From Phoebastria nigripes (lineage: Eukaryota > Chordata > Aves > Procellariiformes > Diomedeidae), in contig JAYKAV010002739.1 in NCBI GenBank assembly GCA_035582835.1, forward strand, positions 880,887 through 944,886: a stretch of DNA of 64,000 nt, in the 5' to 3' direction. The notes below the pieces were generated by a model. That model was not told the origin of the DNA. It saw nothing but the letters and a program-made list of their open reading frames with translations, and did not search any database. The position numbers and the translations under genes were made by a program. Positions 13,438 through 25,767 of this stretch are shown here, piece after piece; positions within the stretch are counted from its first letter, which is position 1, and each line of letters opens with the position of its first letter.

Positions 13438-16400
13438 CCCCTGGAATTCTGGATGTTTTGCAGATCCCAAACCTCTTAACATGAGAGGCTCACTTATCAC
13501 AGTTTCTTTTGGGTCTCCTGAAATTAACTGACGAAATTTCACAGCGTGTAAAAGAGGATAGCTTGGGAACGAGTGCTGCGTTCCTTTTCTCCAGGCCAGC
13601 ATGCTCCCTCTCACAGGCTCGTCTCCCAAGTGCTCGGTAAAGTAAATTAAAGAGTAAATTGAATGGTTGTTCTTATTTTTATTTCCCCAAGAATTAGTGA
13701 GACAACAACTAGAATACATACAGACACAGATAGCTAGAATGAGTGTAATTTATCTGTGAAGTAATTTCTGTGTCTCTCTCTTTCTGTCACATATGCATAC
13801 ACTATTTCCTTCCTGATGACAAGACTGACCAGAGTGCTGATCAGCCACGTCGCCGATATTGACAATGACAAATCCCTTTCACAGCTCAGAACCTTAAATA
13901 AATTCTCCCAAGACACTGGCAGACATTCTCCTCCTTGCCCTGTCACTCATGGCGAAGGCTGAAAGGATGATTAGAAATTAAGCACAGGTATTCTGGAATG
14001 GAAAAATCTCACTTGATGGGGAATAAGTCAAGACTATAAAGCGTATTTAATTCCTTCTCTTTCCTCCTTCAGTTTTAATTAGGATTAAAATGTCTGTAGC
14101 AGATATTTTGGGATTACTTCATTTTCTTACACTATGTATGAGCTTATCTGCTTCACATTATCCTAAACAATACTGGAGAATTAACTACCAGAAATAAAAC
14201 TGTTGGAAGGCAAATACATTCCAACAGAAAAATCCATGGCTCCCTTCATTTCCCCCACCCCCTCCAGAACATATGCATATCAAAAGTTTGTGCCAAAAAA
14301 ACAACCCTAAAATCCACATCCTCTCCCACAAACATATTTTCATTTGATTGTAATAAGCCCTGTTTCTGATGCAAATGGCAAGGAAAAGTGATTGTAAGAA
14401 GCAGAAGCTCTCTTCCTCTCAGGTGAAATCTTGGCTGGTCAGAGCCTGTCAGTGGTTTATGGATTGCATTCAGCACTTCTCAGAACTAGGCACATTGCCT
14501 CTCAATAACGTCTAATGCTTTATAAATACTACAGAACAAAGAAGAAAAAAATCAGGTCACCATGAAGAAGAACCAAGTCCAACCTCAACCCGAAGTTCAC
14601 AGCCTTTTTACTTGCACAGCTGTTCAGGTAACTCCTTTCTCCCTGCCACCCTTATGTTTTCTGGTCCTCTCCTAACAGATTCTGTTTGGCCATTGGTGCT
14701 CTTCACCATATGTGGGTCCAGGGCACCACTTAAGACCCAAAACTTTGGGCCACAACCTTGGAGTAGCAAGCAGCAGTATTGGATTCTAGCAACAAACAGG
14801 ACTAAGCCTAGAGGGGCTGTGGCATGAACTAGCAGCAGCCACAAGCACATCTCCACATAGAAAAGCACTCTGGCTACGATGAAACAGAAGTGCTGAGCAG
14901 CAGAAAGGGAAAGGAAAAAGGAAAAGCTTGGAAGAAACAGTCTGTGGTTGCATAAAGGAAGAAAGGAGAATTTTATTTTAAACCTGTGGGAGTGACACTT
15001 CATTTTAGATAGTCTTCACAGCTGGGTGTAACTGTCATATACTGACAGCAGCTTGAATTAACTCTAGGAGAGTACAAGGATGTAAGCGACATTAATATTT
15101 CTCTTCAGGAGCTTTTAATCTGCCACAATTATACAAAAGGTCCACGATAGGAATTGGTCTTGCACTGGACCCTGTAAGGAAGGTTGGGGCTATGCCCCAG
15201 ACTAGCCTTGTATGCTGCATGGATTACATGCCTGACAGGGACCATGCTTGCAGTGTCTCTTCCAAAGCACGAGCGACTCCATATACCCCAGTCAGCTCAG
15301 ACGTGCTCATCCTGTCCTGTCTGACAGAGACATATGTTTAGTGGGCAGGACTCAATCAAGGGGTGGAAGTTACATTGAGGCAAGTAGGTCCCTTTCATAG
15401 GAATGTCGCTGGTGGATTTCAACAGGATCAATGTCTAGAGGCAGTCAGTATAGCGATGGCTATAAAGCAGCGTAGGCTGAGGCAACTCTTTGGTCCTCTC
15501 AAAGACAGAGAGGGCTCCAAAGATGTTTGGGACACCTTCACACTTGAGGGTACTCAATAAACTTGTTTGACAAGATGAGGCCAGGCACAACAGGTTTATA
15601 GTATCTGATGATGTGCTTTGATGGGAGATACTAAACCAAATGGAAAAGTGAGTCTACTCCAATGTGACAAGTTCCATGTTTCTCTAGATTTATCATTTTA
15701 ATAAGCAAGATTAACTTTTCAGGGCACGTTGTCTAGAATTTGTCATGATGACTGATGATGCTTCTGTTGGTTTCATAAAAAATTTTGCATTTAAAAAGCA
15801 TTTTATAATCTCTTGTGCCAACTCTGGAGCTATATATTTACCTACCCAACTACAGCTAGTCTTTGGGCAGCTGCAGCCCCCAAAATTGAGGATAGTTTCC
15901 CCAGAGGAACTTATCCGATAGTTATTTTGAAAATATTTCCTCACATTTGTGGGCAAACCCGATCTGCTGGTTGGATTGTTTCCATGCAGCAAATCAGTCT
16001 CGTGAAGCTCAGGTTGGTCCAAGCCTTTCTGCGAGGAACATCTTAGAATAAACAGAAGGAAAGAGGGAGGGAAGATTCAGTGTTTATCTTTCCAGGTAAA
16101 GAGTAAAAAGCTTTTTAATTCATAAAAATTCCATTACAAGAACACACAGTATATCCTAGTACTGTTGGATATTAAAGTCCAGTTTTTTTATGCAGTAAGA
16201 TTTTGCTCCTTGACAATCACACTACTTTTTGTTTTTCTTCTTCTTCTTTCAGTAAGGTGACATTCAAACAGTTTGCAACTGCAGAAACCCATTTTAAGAA
16301 TATTACACAAGACTCAAAAGGTGGAGACTGAAGAGGGAAGAGGAGATTGTGAGACAGTGGAAGAAGGTGTCTGAATTGGGAGAGAGTAGAATCTAGCTTA

Positions 16401-17996
16401 GACGATGCACTGCTGATCTCATTTGCCCTGAAAAATCCCAATACAACTATATAACAACTCTTTGGTTGCTCACTATAGCTGATGCTGGCAAAAGCTCAAG
16501 CACTGAAAAACCCAAACAAGACGCTTTTTGATCTCCCAACACATGTGTTTGCCACAGGTATTTAACTGTGACATGTTCCCTGTAAAAATCTCATTAACCT
16601 AAATGCTAGCAGGAGAGGTCTGTTTGGAAGCTTCCAGCACATTGGCTGTTTTCCTCAGGATGGAAAATTTCCAGTTGTGAACGTGTGGCCAGTACTACTT
16701 AAAAATATCAAAGTGATTATATCATCAGCGTGAGATGTCTGTTTCCCATGTTGAGCTCTGTTGTCCCTAGGTCCTCCTCCTAACCAACGAGGGCATCACA
16801 AACAAGACATTTGCTGTGGAAATCAACCACAGACCTGGAGGAAAGCAACTTGCCAACAGGCTGCTGAATAGAGGAGCTGTTGGACAAAGACTCTCAAGAA
16901 ATATCTGCCGTCAAGCCATGGCTCCCCAGTGGCACATCTCTGCTACAGCTATTTATATCCTGTGTTTCTGCAAGGCCAGATGCAGGAAAGTTAAATCAAC
17001 TTGACTTGAAGCTCTTCTTTAGTCTAAGATCACACTTTACTTACCTTAAAATGAAAGAAGCTAGTAATCATATGTTAGGATATTTTTAATCCATTGTTCT
17101 TGGTATGTTTTAACAGAATTGTGAAGCTATTCTCTGTAAACAGAGAACAAACCATAATTCAGAGAGGTCAAGACTTAAATGTCCAGTGGCTCCAGGGCTT
17201 TTGGTGCCTAAAGATGCTTACAGCTCAGCCTTCAGAGGTTTGGACAGCTGGTTTGGACTGTAGGGCATACCCAGGGAAGCACAGTCAGCCTTCCTAACCC
17301 CAGAGCATCATTCTAGTTACTCAGTCACATTGTCTCAAAAAATTAGGTGTTATTTTTCCCTCTGCTGGCAGTCCTGACTTCTGCCTCACCAACACATTAT
17401 TCACTCCATTTCCATTGCAAATTCATGATGGTATTGACTTTTTCTTCTTATTAGTGCAGAGAAATTAAGGTAAAGCACAGACTACCTGAAATCCTTAATA
17501 GATTATTAAAGTCAGCAGGCATGCCACGGAAATTTTCAGATTACTTAGCCTCTTTTGTAAACCAAAGGCTAATATATGACCCAAACAATTACAGTCTGTG
17601 AACTTTCACAGACAGCCTGAAGGCAGCTGCAAAGGTAGGACAGAGCAACAATTTGGAAAGAGCAGCAGGCAGTCAAGCACTGTCTGTCAGGATAAAGCTT
17701 CTCTTAGTTCATTAGCATCAAGAGGGAATCAGATAATTAGAATACACTTTCACACTCATTCAGCTTTTGAAAATGCATTTCAGCTAGGGTATTTTCTCCT
17801 AGGCATGGTATCACACTGCTAAAATAAATCTTTTTTTTTTTTAATTCTTGATCTTAGCAAGGGAGGAGGGAAATAGGGGGAGGTACATTTTCCCTGTAAC
17901 ATCAGCCCACCTGCGCTGGAAACAGTCCTAAGGACCATGAATGAGAAGTGTCTGAGTTTTCATTTACCTCTGCTCAGCATTTTCAAAATCAGGAAT
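13438..17996. other. Non-genic stretch
   Basis: No gene or recognisable transposon. A minus-strand open frame of 131 codons (14,608-15,003) and a 103-codon one (15,711-16,022) have unremarkable, unrecognised translations and plus-strand frames overlapping them. The block 15,160-15,560 is slightly more G+C-rich and reads like unique sequence; I could not place it in any repeat family. Confidence 0.5.
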
Positions 17997-18212
17997 AAAA
18001 AAAAAAAAAAAAAAAAAAGTCAAAACCAACAGTGACTAGGGAAGGGCAAAGCAAGCAAATGGAGACTGGAACACAGGAGAGGGTGGGAAAAATTGCCTCA
18101 GACTTCCATAAGTGTTTCTTATGCAGTATTACAGCTTATTTAAATCAAAGCTTTTGAAGGGCTTTCTGGCAAATGCACCATGTCACTTCTGTAATAACAA
18201 AAAAAAAAATGC

Positions 18213-18241
<29 letters not shown>
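17997..18241 (+). repeat. Two long poly-A tracts about 200 bp apart
   Basis: A-runs lie at 17,997-18,018 (22 bases) and 18,215-18,241 (27 bases), with shorter A runs between (around 18,200) and after (18,694-18,709). Such pairs can bracket a retrotransposed insert, but no body with a recognisable family lies between them, so they are recorded as mononucleotide microsatellites. Confidence 0.8.
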
Positions 18242-18245
<4 letters not shown>

Positions 18246-18972
18246 AGCCTTTACAGTCACATGAAGCCAGACCTGAATAAACAAGTTCAACAATAGAGTG
18301 ATTCCTTCCAAAGCAAATTAGATGTCCTTTTTATCCTCTGTGTGCTGTTTAACTCAGGTTTAGGAAAAACAGAAAGTTGAAAGTTAGCTGATCTGCTGGT
18401 CTGGTTACAGCACAAATCTGTGGGACAAAGAATGGGTTTCTGAACTTATCCTAGAAGGGGGTGTGGGGAAGAAAAGCCAAGCAGCAGCTCCCCCAGAGAG
18501 CTAACAAGGGCAAGATAGATCTTAATCCAGACAAAACCAGTGTCATGAGAAAGCACTTGCTAATTCATCTTAGAAATCTGGTGCTGACAGACAGGGCACG
18601 TGTTGACGCACACCAAACCAAATGAGGGAAACAGAGGAAGACGATATGGGGAAAGTAAAAAATAAAAAAAAGATTAAGTCACACTTTTATATTAAAAAAA
18701 AAAAAAAAAGTAATAAAGCATTAATGTTTCCCCTTGGGGCAACTTCTTCTCTTGCTCACTTATCCTCTTCAGAGGTGGGATTCAGGAACCTAAGATGGAA
18801 TTGTCCCAATGAAAGCTCACCACAGATGTATCTGCATCTGGAGATGCAGTTAGTCATCCAGAAAACTCACTGAATCAGTCTACAATCCCAGACCAAATCC
18901 CATTTCACTAGAAATATTTCTACTTAATTAAGCTAAACTTCTGAAAGGTCAAGGGAGATTTTATTTTTGTGA

Positions 18973-19003
18973 ATATATGTATGTGTCGCACACATACATA
19001 TAT
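18973..19003. repeat. Perfect 14-bp inverted repeat with a 3-base loop
   Basis: The left arm ATATATGTATGTGT (18,973-18,986) and the right arm ACACATACATATAT (18,990-19,003) are exact reverse complements separated only by CGC. Both arms are alternating purine-pyrimidine, so the site could extrude a cruciform or adopt Z-form. It probably arose from a TG/CA-type microsatellite. There is no sign of a transcript terminator or a microRNA precursor. Confidence 0.9.
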
Positions 19004-19564
19004 ACACAGCAGATGGTTTCATCTCACTGCCTCCTGTCTACAATGGGATATTTTATGATAACCAATGTACACATCTTCCTCAGAATATATCAATGAAATA
19101 CTGTGATTCACAGTCACTGACCACAGAATATTCACTGAAACTTGTTTTCCACCAATTTCCCCCACAACTGGCACAATAGTTATAGACAATAAATAAATAA
19201 TTAACATACACGCCTTTGACAGTAATGAGCTAAAATACTATTTGCTTACCTATATAGTCTCTAACATGTGAGCACCCAGGTCCTCTGAAAAACTAAAAAG
19301 ATTGTTTTCCCAGTAGAACTAACCAACCAAAATAATGATGAATTCTTCAAATTTACACAATATAAATTTTTACCATCCTCTGCCAGGTATTTCTGGATAA
19401 ATAAGTCTTTATTTTTTCAGTCCAGAAAAGTCAAGGCAGTGCAGCATCATTGCATACAAATGCCTACTTATAGCACATAAAGCTGCAAATTTACATAAGT
19501 ATAGAATATCATTACAAAAGGGAGCCATGGGACACATCCTATTTAAAACCTGTTTAAACCTGCA

Positions 19565-19622
19565 ATGGACCCAAATGGAGCTTCTCCAGATTTACACAGG
19601 ATTAACACAGGCGGAGTATGGC
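19565..19622. repeat. Fragment of an ancient amniote palindromic repeat
   Basis: The segment contains CTCCAGATTTACAC preceded by AAATGGAGCTT and followed by an AACACAGG stretch. This order matches a widespread reptile/bird repeat that I know from memory, whose core reads roughly CAATGGAGTTACTCCAGATT followed by TACACCAGTGTAA. The family is palindromic, so strand has no meaning. The copy is short and decayed. The assignment rests on memory of the consensus, not on a search. Confidence 0.5.
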
Positions 19623-20065
19623 TCATTTTCTTGATATCATTTCTACATGGTGAAATTAGTATAGAGGAAAAGTTTAGGCAAATGTCATGCATAATAAATT
19701 GTATTTTTATTTCTTCCATAAAGAGAGATGCTATAAGGAAAAGAGTACATTTTATATACTGTACTAGGGTGGGTGAAATTAATAATTTAACTGAAGAGTA
19801 ATTGTATAAAATAACAATAAAATACAGATGTATACTCAGACAAGAGTTTCAAAGGGATCCAATAGCGTAGTGTATGGAGATAGCTTGCTCTTACAGCCCA
19901 TATGTCCCACAGGACTTGAGGATGATTTCTGAGGGCTGTTTTTCTCAGCTTTTGTACACTCTTGTTGTTGATAAGCCTTCAGCTGGATACACAGGGATTC
20001 CCACAACACCTAAAAAGGATTGAATATCTGGAGTATAAATGAACTGAAGGGGGAATCAACAGAGA

Positions 20066-20178
20066 TGGGCTGAGTTCCCAGCTCTGCCACCAGTAGCTGT
20101 GCCATCTTGACCAAGTCACCTCTTTTTCTGTTTCTGGTTCCCCTTCCATCTTGACCATCAAGATGGTCAAGAAAATGG
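20066..20178 (+). mobile_element. MIR-like CORE-SINE fragment
   Basis: The order GAGTTCCCAGCTCTGCCAC, then TAGCTGTG, then CTTGACCAAGTCACCTCT, then a TTTCTGGTTCC block and finally AAAATGGG follows the core of the MIR family of ancient tRNA-derived SINEs (consensus recalled as GGCTCTGCCACTTACTAGCT, then GACCTTGGGCAAGTCAC, then TCAGTTTCCTCATCTG, then TAAAATGGG). The 5' tRNA-like head and the 3' LINE2-like tail are not recognisable. MIR copies are rare but present in birds, where they must be very old. A 10-bp perfect inverted repeat (20,150-20,159 with 20,162-20,171) inside the 3' part is not a MIR feature and is probably a local rearrangement. Confidence 0.6.
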
Positions 20179-22142
20179 GTCCTTGTCACTGTGGCTCCTG
20201 GTCCTGTTGACACTCATGATTGTTCATTAGGTAGTTGAAGCTTACCCTGGGTGCGCTCAGTGCAAGAGCCATAGGGATCACTAGTGAATAGGGATCTATG
20301 AGGATGCTCGTGTTCACATCTGGGAAAGCTAGACGTTCATAAGGAATCTAACCATCTAGAAATCTATGTTGCTTCTTTGTATGGTGTAGGTAGTAAGAAG
20401 AGAGGTGTGGGAAAGATTTGCTCAAGCCAAATGGAAGAGAGGGGAAGATACTAGGCACCAAGACTTTCTTTTTCAAATTCCTCATTTTTTATTGCAATAA
20501 CCTAATATCCTTAATTTGTACACATGAAAATAAGTTATCTTTTGCAACAGCCTGAGGTAATACCTGTTTTCTGTTAAGGAAATGCTAGGGATCTCTGGCT
20601 TTTCAGGTTTCCTTTTCTTTAAGCACAGTCATAGGCATCCCCAAACCCTATTGACTTACCGCCTTATTGATTGCCTTTCCTCCAAAAGACAGCACATACA
20701 GATCTGCCTCAATGTCTTTGTGCTAGACACAGGTTAAAACACAACCTTTCTACTGCCTCAACTGGATTGAAAAAAAAAAAAAATTGAAGGACTACTTAAA
20801 CCGGATATGTTTGCTCGATTAGCAAACCTTGATAAAGGTTGCTTTGAAATGTCACCTAGATTACATTCACTTACAGAACATATTCAAGAGTAGCACTACA
20901 GTTGGGTATGATGGCAACATACACTGTGTTAGATCATACACTATATCAAACAGCAACCCTAAGCAATCCAATCCTAAACTCATTTAACAGCAGGCATTGA
21001 CTGCCCTTGTTGGAAAATACCACCACTGGCCAATTTCTAGCGTACCACAACAGCTTCAACTGTCTCAGAGTGGGATATAACTATAATAGATGCCTGAAGC
21101 CTGGAAGGATGAGTACTAAATGGAGGAGTAGTTTAGTTTTCAATCTTTGGACACTTTTGATGAAGTAGTAATAAAAAATGTTGTAACACAGGTTTCACTT
21201 GCAATTCTTCTACTATGGAAATTCGTCTACTGACAGCTTTATTAAGAATATCATGAGTTTTCTTTACAGCCTAGATCAACCTCAAGATGAAGGGCTTAAA
21301 AAGAGAAAGCCATTTTCTTACCCAGTTATAGATTCAATCTGATGGTTATAGATTCAATCTGATTTAGATAATTAAAAGTGGGGAGCAATTAATCCTGAAT
21401 TCTTTTGCACAGTTTGAGGAAGGAAAAAAGAAGTGGTAATTTTATTATTTAAACTCAAGGCAACAAAGCAGTGCAAATGAAAAGTTCAGAAGAACTTTCA
21501 TAAGCAACAATTATTTTTTGGTCAAGAAGGGTCTATAATATACATTGTGGAAAAAAATCCCTAGGAAAGTCTAGAACTGAGCAATTTTCACATGATTTAG
21601 CTTTTGTGGGTTTCTACACAATGAACAAGATAATCAAAGCCAAATATATAAATAAAGTTATTTTTATTACTGCACCTGGCTCTCCTGAAATGTCAAGACT
21701 ATATTTCTCTTGTACGCCATCTCTGTTTCAACACAGTGCCTTTTGGTGAAGTTATTCTCTTATGGGGTCTCTATAACTGCTTTTGTTCTGCAGTGAACAT
21801 CACAATTGTTCTCTTGTTTGCCTTTGTTCTATTACTCCCTGCAAAATTTAAAACAAACATTTTTTGTTTCTTTAGGAAAAGAAAAAAAAAATTATGAATA
21901 AATATTTGATATTTCATTTTTCATTATCAATCATTTACAGAGTATTGTGTTATTATTTATATAGGGTTTTTTTTAAAAAAAATGTATTGTAGCTTTCTTC
22001 TCTTCACAGAACTTGTGCAAAAAGGAAGAAAGATACAGACATGTCTAGTTCCAGGGTAAGACAATTGAAATATATATCTCTTAGCACATTTTAAGGAATA
22101 CAGATAACAATAAAAAAAATTCCGTATTTGCAAGTAGATTTA
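20179..22142. other. Non-genic A+T-rich stretch
   Basis: No gene or recognisable transposon is seen apart from the 20-bp tandem duplication at 21,325-21,364. Short A runs occur at 20,769 and 21,878. Open frames are all below 70 codons. Confidence 0.55.
21325..21364 (+). repeat. 20-bp tandem duplication (two copies)
   Basis: GTTATAGATTCAATCTGATG at 21,325-21,344 is repeated immediately at 21,345-21,364 with only the last base changed (T). The near identity shows a recent slippage or duplication event. A two-copy array of this kind may be length-polymorphic. Confidence 0.95.
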
Positions 22143-22176
22143 GTTAATGGTATTATGACTCCAGATTTATAAAATA
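22143..22176. repeat. Possible second fragment of the ancient palindromic repeat
   Basis: TAATGGTATTATGACTCCAG followed by ATTTATA resembles the same consensus as the fragment at 19,565 (CAATGGAGTTACTCCAGATT followed by TACA). The match is short and could be chance. Confidence 0.3.
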
Positions 22177-22577
22177 GGATTAAAATAAACTATTACAAAT
22201 TAATACAGCTATGGCTTTCTTTTTAGCTACTGTGGGGTGGTTTATTTTAGTCAACATATGTAGTTACCACTACGTCCTGAACCAAAACACTCAGGAAGAT
22301 CCAGTTTGCCCAAAACTGAGCGAAGTCTGCACCTGTTATACTGCTGTACACCACTCTGGGGACAGATCCTCACCAAGGACCTGGGTCTGGTTGGGAAATG
22401 ACATTGGCATTTCCAAAAACATCCCCAATCTGTGGGAGTGGCACTGCTGGACCTGGTAAGGGGTGGCCCTCCACAAGGCACCTCACTTACATTCTTTTCA
22501 AGGTTGCTAGAACAGAGTGAAAATCCAGGGTAGATGGATTTTAATATCCAAGTAAATTTACATTTTGCATATTGGGT

Positions 22578-22739
22578 AAAAAAAAAAGAAAAAACAAAAA
22601 ACAAACAAACAAACAAAAACAACAAAAAAACCCACAAAGCATTTACAGTAGTTTGGGTTTTTGGTTGGTTGGGGGTTTTTTTTTGTTTGGTTTTTGTTTG
22701 GGTTTTTTGTGTTTTTTTTTTTTTTTTTTTTTTTTTTGT
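22578..22739. repeat. Converging A/C-rich and G/T-rich low-complexity block
   Basis: Positions 22,578-22,638 are almost only A and C, built on AAAC/AAAAAC units. After a short unique loop, 22,651-22,739 are almost only G and T, built on TTTG/GGTTTTT units and ending in 26 T (22,712-22,737). The two halves are approximate reverse complements. The innermost stem is AAAAACCCA (22,626-22,634) with TGGGTTTTT (22,654-22,662) around a 19-base loop. This could fold into a long imperfect hairpin. Confidence 0.85.
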
Positions 22740-25540
22740 AAGTAGGCTTACTTGAACTATGAAAAGAGATATATTCGTTGTACAGATTCATCTTTGCTAT
22801 TAATGCTTCAGGGCAAACACCATATAAATGTGTTTATCATCCATTCATTAATACAGATCATTACTATAAAATGACTATAAAAATTTACTATAAAATTACT
22901 ATAAAGATGTGCTCTGTTAAACCATTAGTTAATGTTTCATCAACATTCTCTTACATGTACTTTAAATCACGTTATTGAAAACACTTGCAATAAATTCCTA
23001 AGCCACAAGTGGTCATAAAACTGTTTACACACACAGAGCCTATTCTACTGTTCCTGGTCCTCTAAATCATTCAAGTCATATTTCCTGAATCCTAGAAAAA
23101 TACTTGTTAGTCCTAAAGTGTGTCCAATGGATACATGTCATTTAAGCTTTAAAATACTCTAATCCATTATGGTGGCAACATATATTTTATTTCTAATGGG
23201 CTCAAAGAGAATCTTAAAAAAGATTTAATTAATTAGAGACATCTGAATTAAAACATCAGAAGTGTAGTACGAGACTGAAAGTCACTGTGGTTCACATAAA
23301 CCCTGGAAAACAATATGGAAAAACTCCTTTATTTGAGACTTGAATAGATAATGAGAACATTACAAAAGCTTCCCTTGTATGTTTTCAAGCTGTGGCTGAA
23401 AGTGTTTCCCAATTAGGATAAAAAGCCAAATTTAATTAAAATCCAGCCTAAATGTCCTGTTTACTTTTAGCTACAAAGGTTTTGCACTATAAGGATAAAT
23501 ATAGTCTACCATTACCAAAACCAACTGCTTTAAAATTTATAAATGGAAGGTCAGAATAGGCAGATATACTCAGAACACTTGTTTCAGATTTATTGCTATA
23601 TTTTAAGGCTATAAAAGAATGATATGGCATTCAAGCTGCCCAAGACGTAATTTGAAATTCAGTACATTGTATTTTAATCAATGATGATCATGAATAGAGG
23701 AGGACATGGTTTCTCATGTAACTAGCCACTGCTGGGTTCCAGGGAGCAGCTTCCCTTCATAGATGCCGAATATCATAAAAAAATAAAACACCGAGAGCTT
23801 TGCAGTGGGAATGCATTACCCCGCTGTTTTGAGGTGAGGCTTTGATTTGCAGAAAAAAAAAAAAGAAAAAAAAAAAGAATGTATAATGTTTCCTGATAAA
23901 TTTTAACTTCCAGTCTTAAACAGATTTATTGTAAGCTCTTGGGAAAGAAAAATAAAGCCATATTTGTTTTCTCTTACTACACTGTCAGTTTAAGTAGTGT
24001 CCCATACACAAGCTACTTCCAAACTGGTTATCAGCTCAAGGAATTACTTTTTTTTTTTTTGGTAAAATAATGGTATTTGACCACTGCATGTATTTTGTGT
24101 TATACCCATCTGTGTCTTCAAACACTTGCACACCAAGAATGAGTTAGCCTTGCCTCACTGACGTTACATAGAAATAAAGCACTCTGGGAAAGTGGGGAAT
24201 GCCTGTGCATCCAGGCACAGCCTTGGATATAACATCCTTTAAATGAGAAAACACCCTCCCAGAGCAAATGCTTCCCCAGGTGTTTCCTACAGCATCCTCC
24301 CAGAAAGTTGCTCTGCTTGTTTCATTCAACCCAAATCAAGTAAAATAGATAGCTCTGCTTCTCCTGGCAGTGTTGCCATGGTAGCTCCATGCTCCCTGCT
24401 GTCCTGAAACCTACCCAGGAGGATGGGGAAGTGCTAATGCAGGTAACATGGAGCACAGAGCAGGATGCCTCAGCAGCTTTCCTCAGGCTTTGTGCAGAGA
24501 TACCCAGTGTGGCGATACCCAAGCTTGTTTCAGAGAAGATGCTGTGCACCACCTTACCCCAAGCCATATCTGGACTGAGCCTTGGCCACCTAGCCCTCAC
24601 CCACCCACCACCCAGCTCCCTGCAAGCTCCAAGCCATCTCTGTGCCTCCAGCAACAGTGGGCTGAAGGGACTACGTATCACAGAAAGAGTCCTCACTAAG
24701 CTGAGGTCGATGGCAAGACTTCAACAGAGCCTGCATTTCACCTGTGCTCATGGATGAGAAGTGGGAGGACTGAACAGGACGTGGGGCAGATGAGTAGTTA
24801 CCAACAGTTACTCTCTGGGCCTCCCACGTAAAGAAGCAGCAAAGCTGCTAGGAGGAGACTCCATCTGTTCCTGGTAGGGAGCACAAACATAAATAACACC
24901 GTATGGCCAATGTTATCCAAGACAGCTGTTAGATCTAAAAGAACCCTAATATTACAGTATTCTGCAATCTGCACATAATATTTATGCAGAAGATGATCCT
25001 AAAGAATTTCTAAATTTAGTTTTTAAGCTAATGTAAACTTGAATATTTTATCTGTAAATATAGAAGGGGGAAAAGCTACTGCAGTACTTCGGAAAACGGC
25101 CCTGTTTGGTATCACTGCTTAGTAGCATTCTACCAGAATGGATCCACATATCTGTATGCAGACAGACTGACCTAAGTAGGTGGCAGAGGGCATTTCACTC
25201 ATGCACTTCAGATTCAGCCTCATCACTCAATAACCTGTTTGCACAGGTTGCTTTGAGTAGAGTGGCAAGGACTCTAGGTGATGGCTGAGAATTTAAAGTC
25301 AGCTTTGTTAATCTCCGAGCTCCTAAACCAGAGAAAAAAAACCTATAGTATGCAAATATTGTTCCCTCGGAACCACATTTACTTAGCTGCTGATGAGCAA
25401 GGAGAGAAAGTGCCATTTCTTCCTGGTTTTTTTATGAAGCAGCACAAATCTTATGCTGCGATTCTTCCCGAAGCTAGCAGACTACAGCTGTGTCGAATGC
25501 TGGGGTAGTAATTTACTCCAAACACTATGAGTCATGCAAT
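22740..25540. other. Non-genic stretch including a G+C-richer patch
   Basis: No gene is supported. 22,861-22,907 carries an irregular ACTATAAAAW-type tandem pattern. 23,858-23,878 is A-rich with single G interruptions. The patch 24,389-24,757 is richer in G+C and is open for more than 120 codons on both strands at once; the translations are unrecognisable, CpGs are few, and antiparallel open frames usually reflect composition rather than coding. Confidence 0.5.
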
Positions 25541-25581
25541 GGGGGGGGGGGGGGGGGAAAAAAAAAAAGAAAAAAAAAAAA
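25541..25581 (+). repeat. G17 run followed by A-rich tract
   Basis: Seventeen consecutive G (25,541-25,557) are followed directly by about 23 purines that are nearly all A. A G run of this length can form a G-quadruplex or triplex and is often miscounted in sequencing. Confidence 0.9.
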
Positions 25582-25767
25582 TCATTCCCCATTTTAAATG
25601 GAATAAACCTTCAGATTAGAGTATACAAAGATATCTTAAAAAAAAAAATTGCTTCTAGAAGCTCTCTACATTTTACAAAGGGCTGATAAATACTGCTTCA
25701 TGTTCTCCCATCCAGATAAACATAACATGTCAGTCTATAAACAGCACTTTGAAAGACCTCATAATAT

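Noticed and set aside
24322..24757. More than 120 codons open on both strands at once
   Set aside because: Antiparallel openness in a G+C-richer patch is a composition effect; no domain or splice support.
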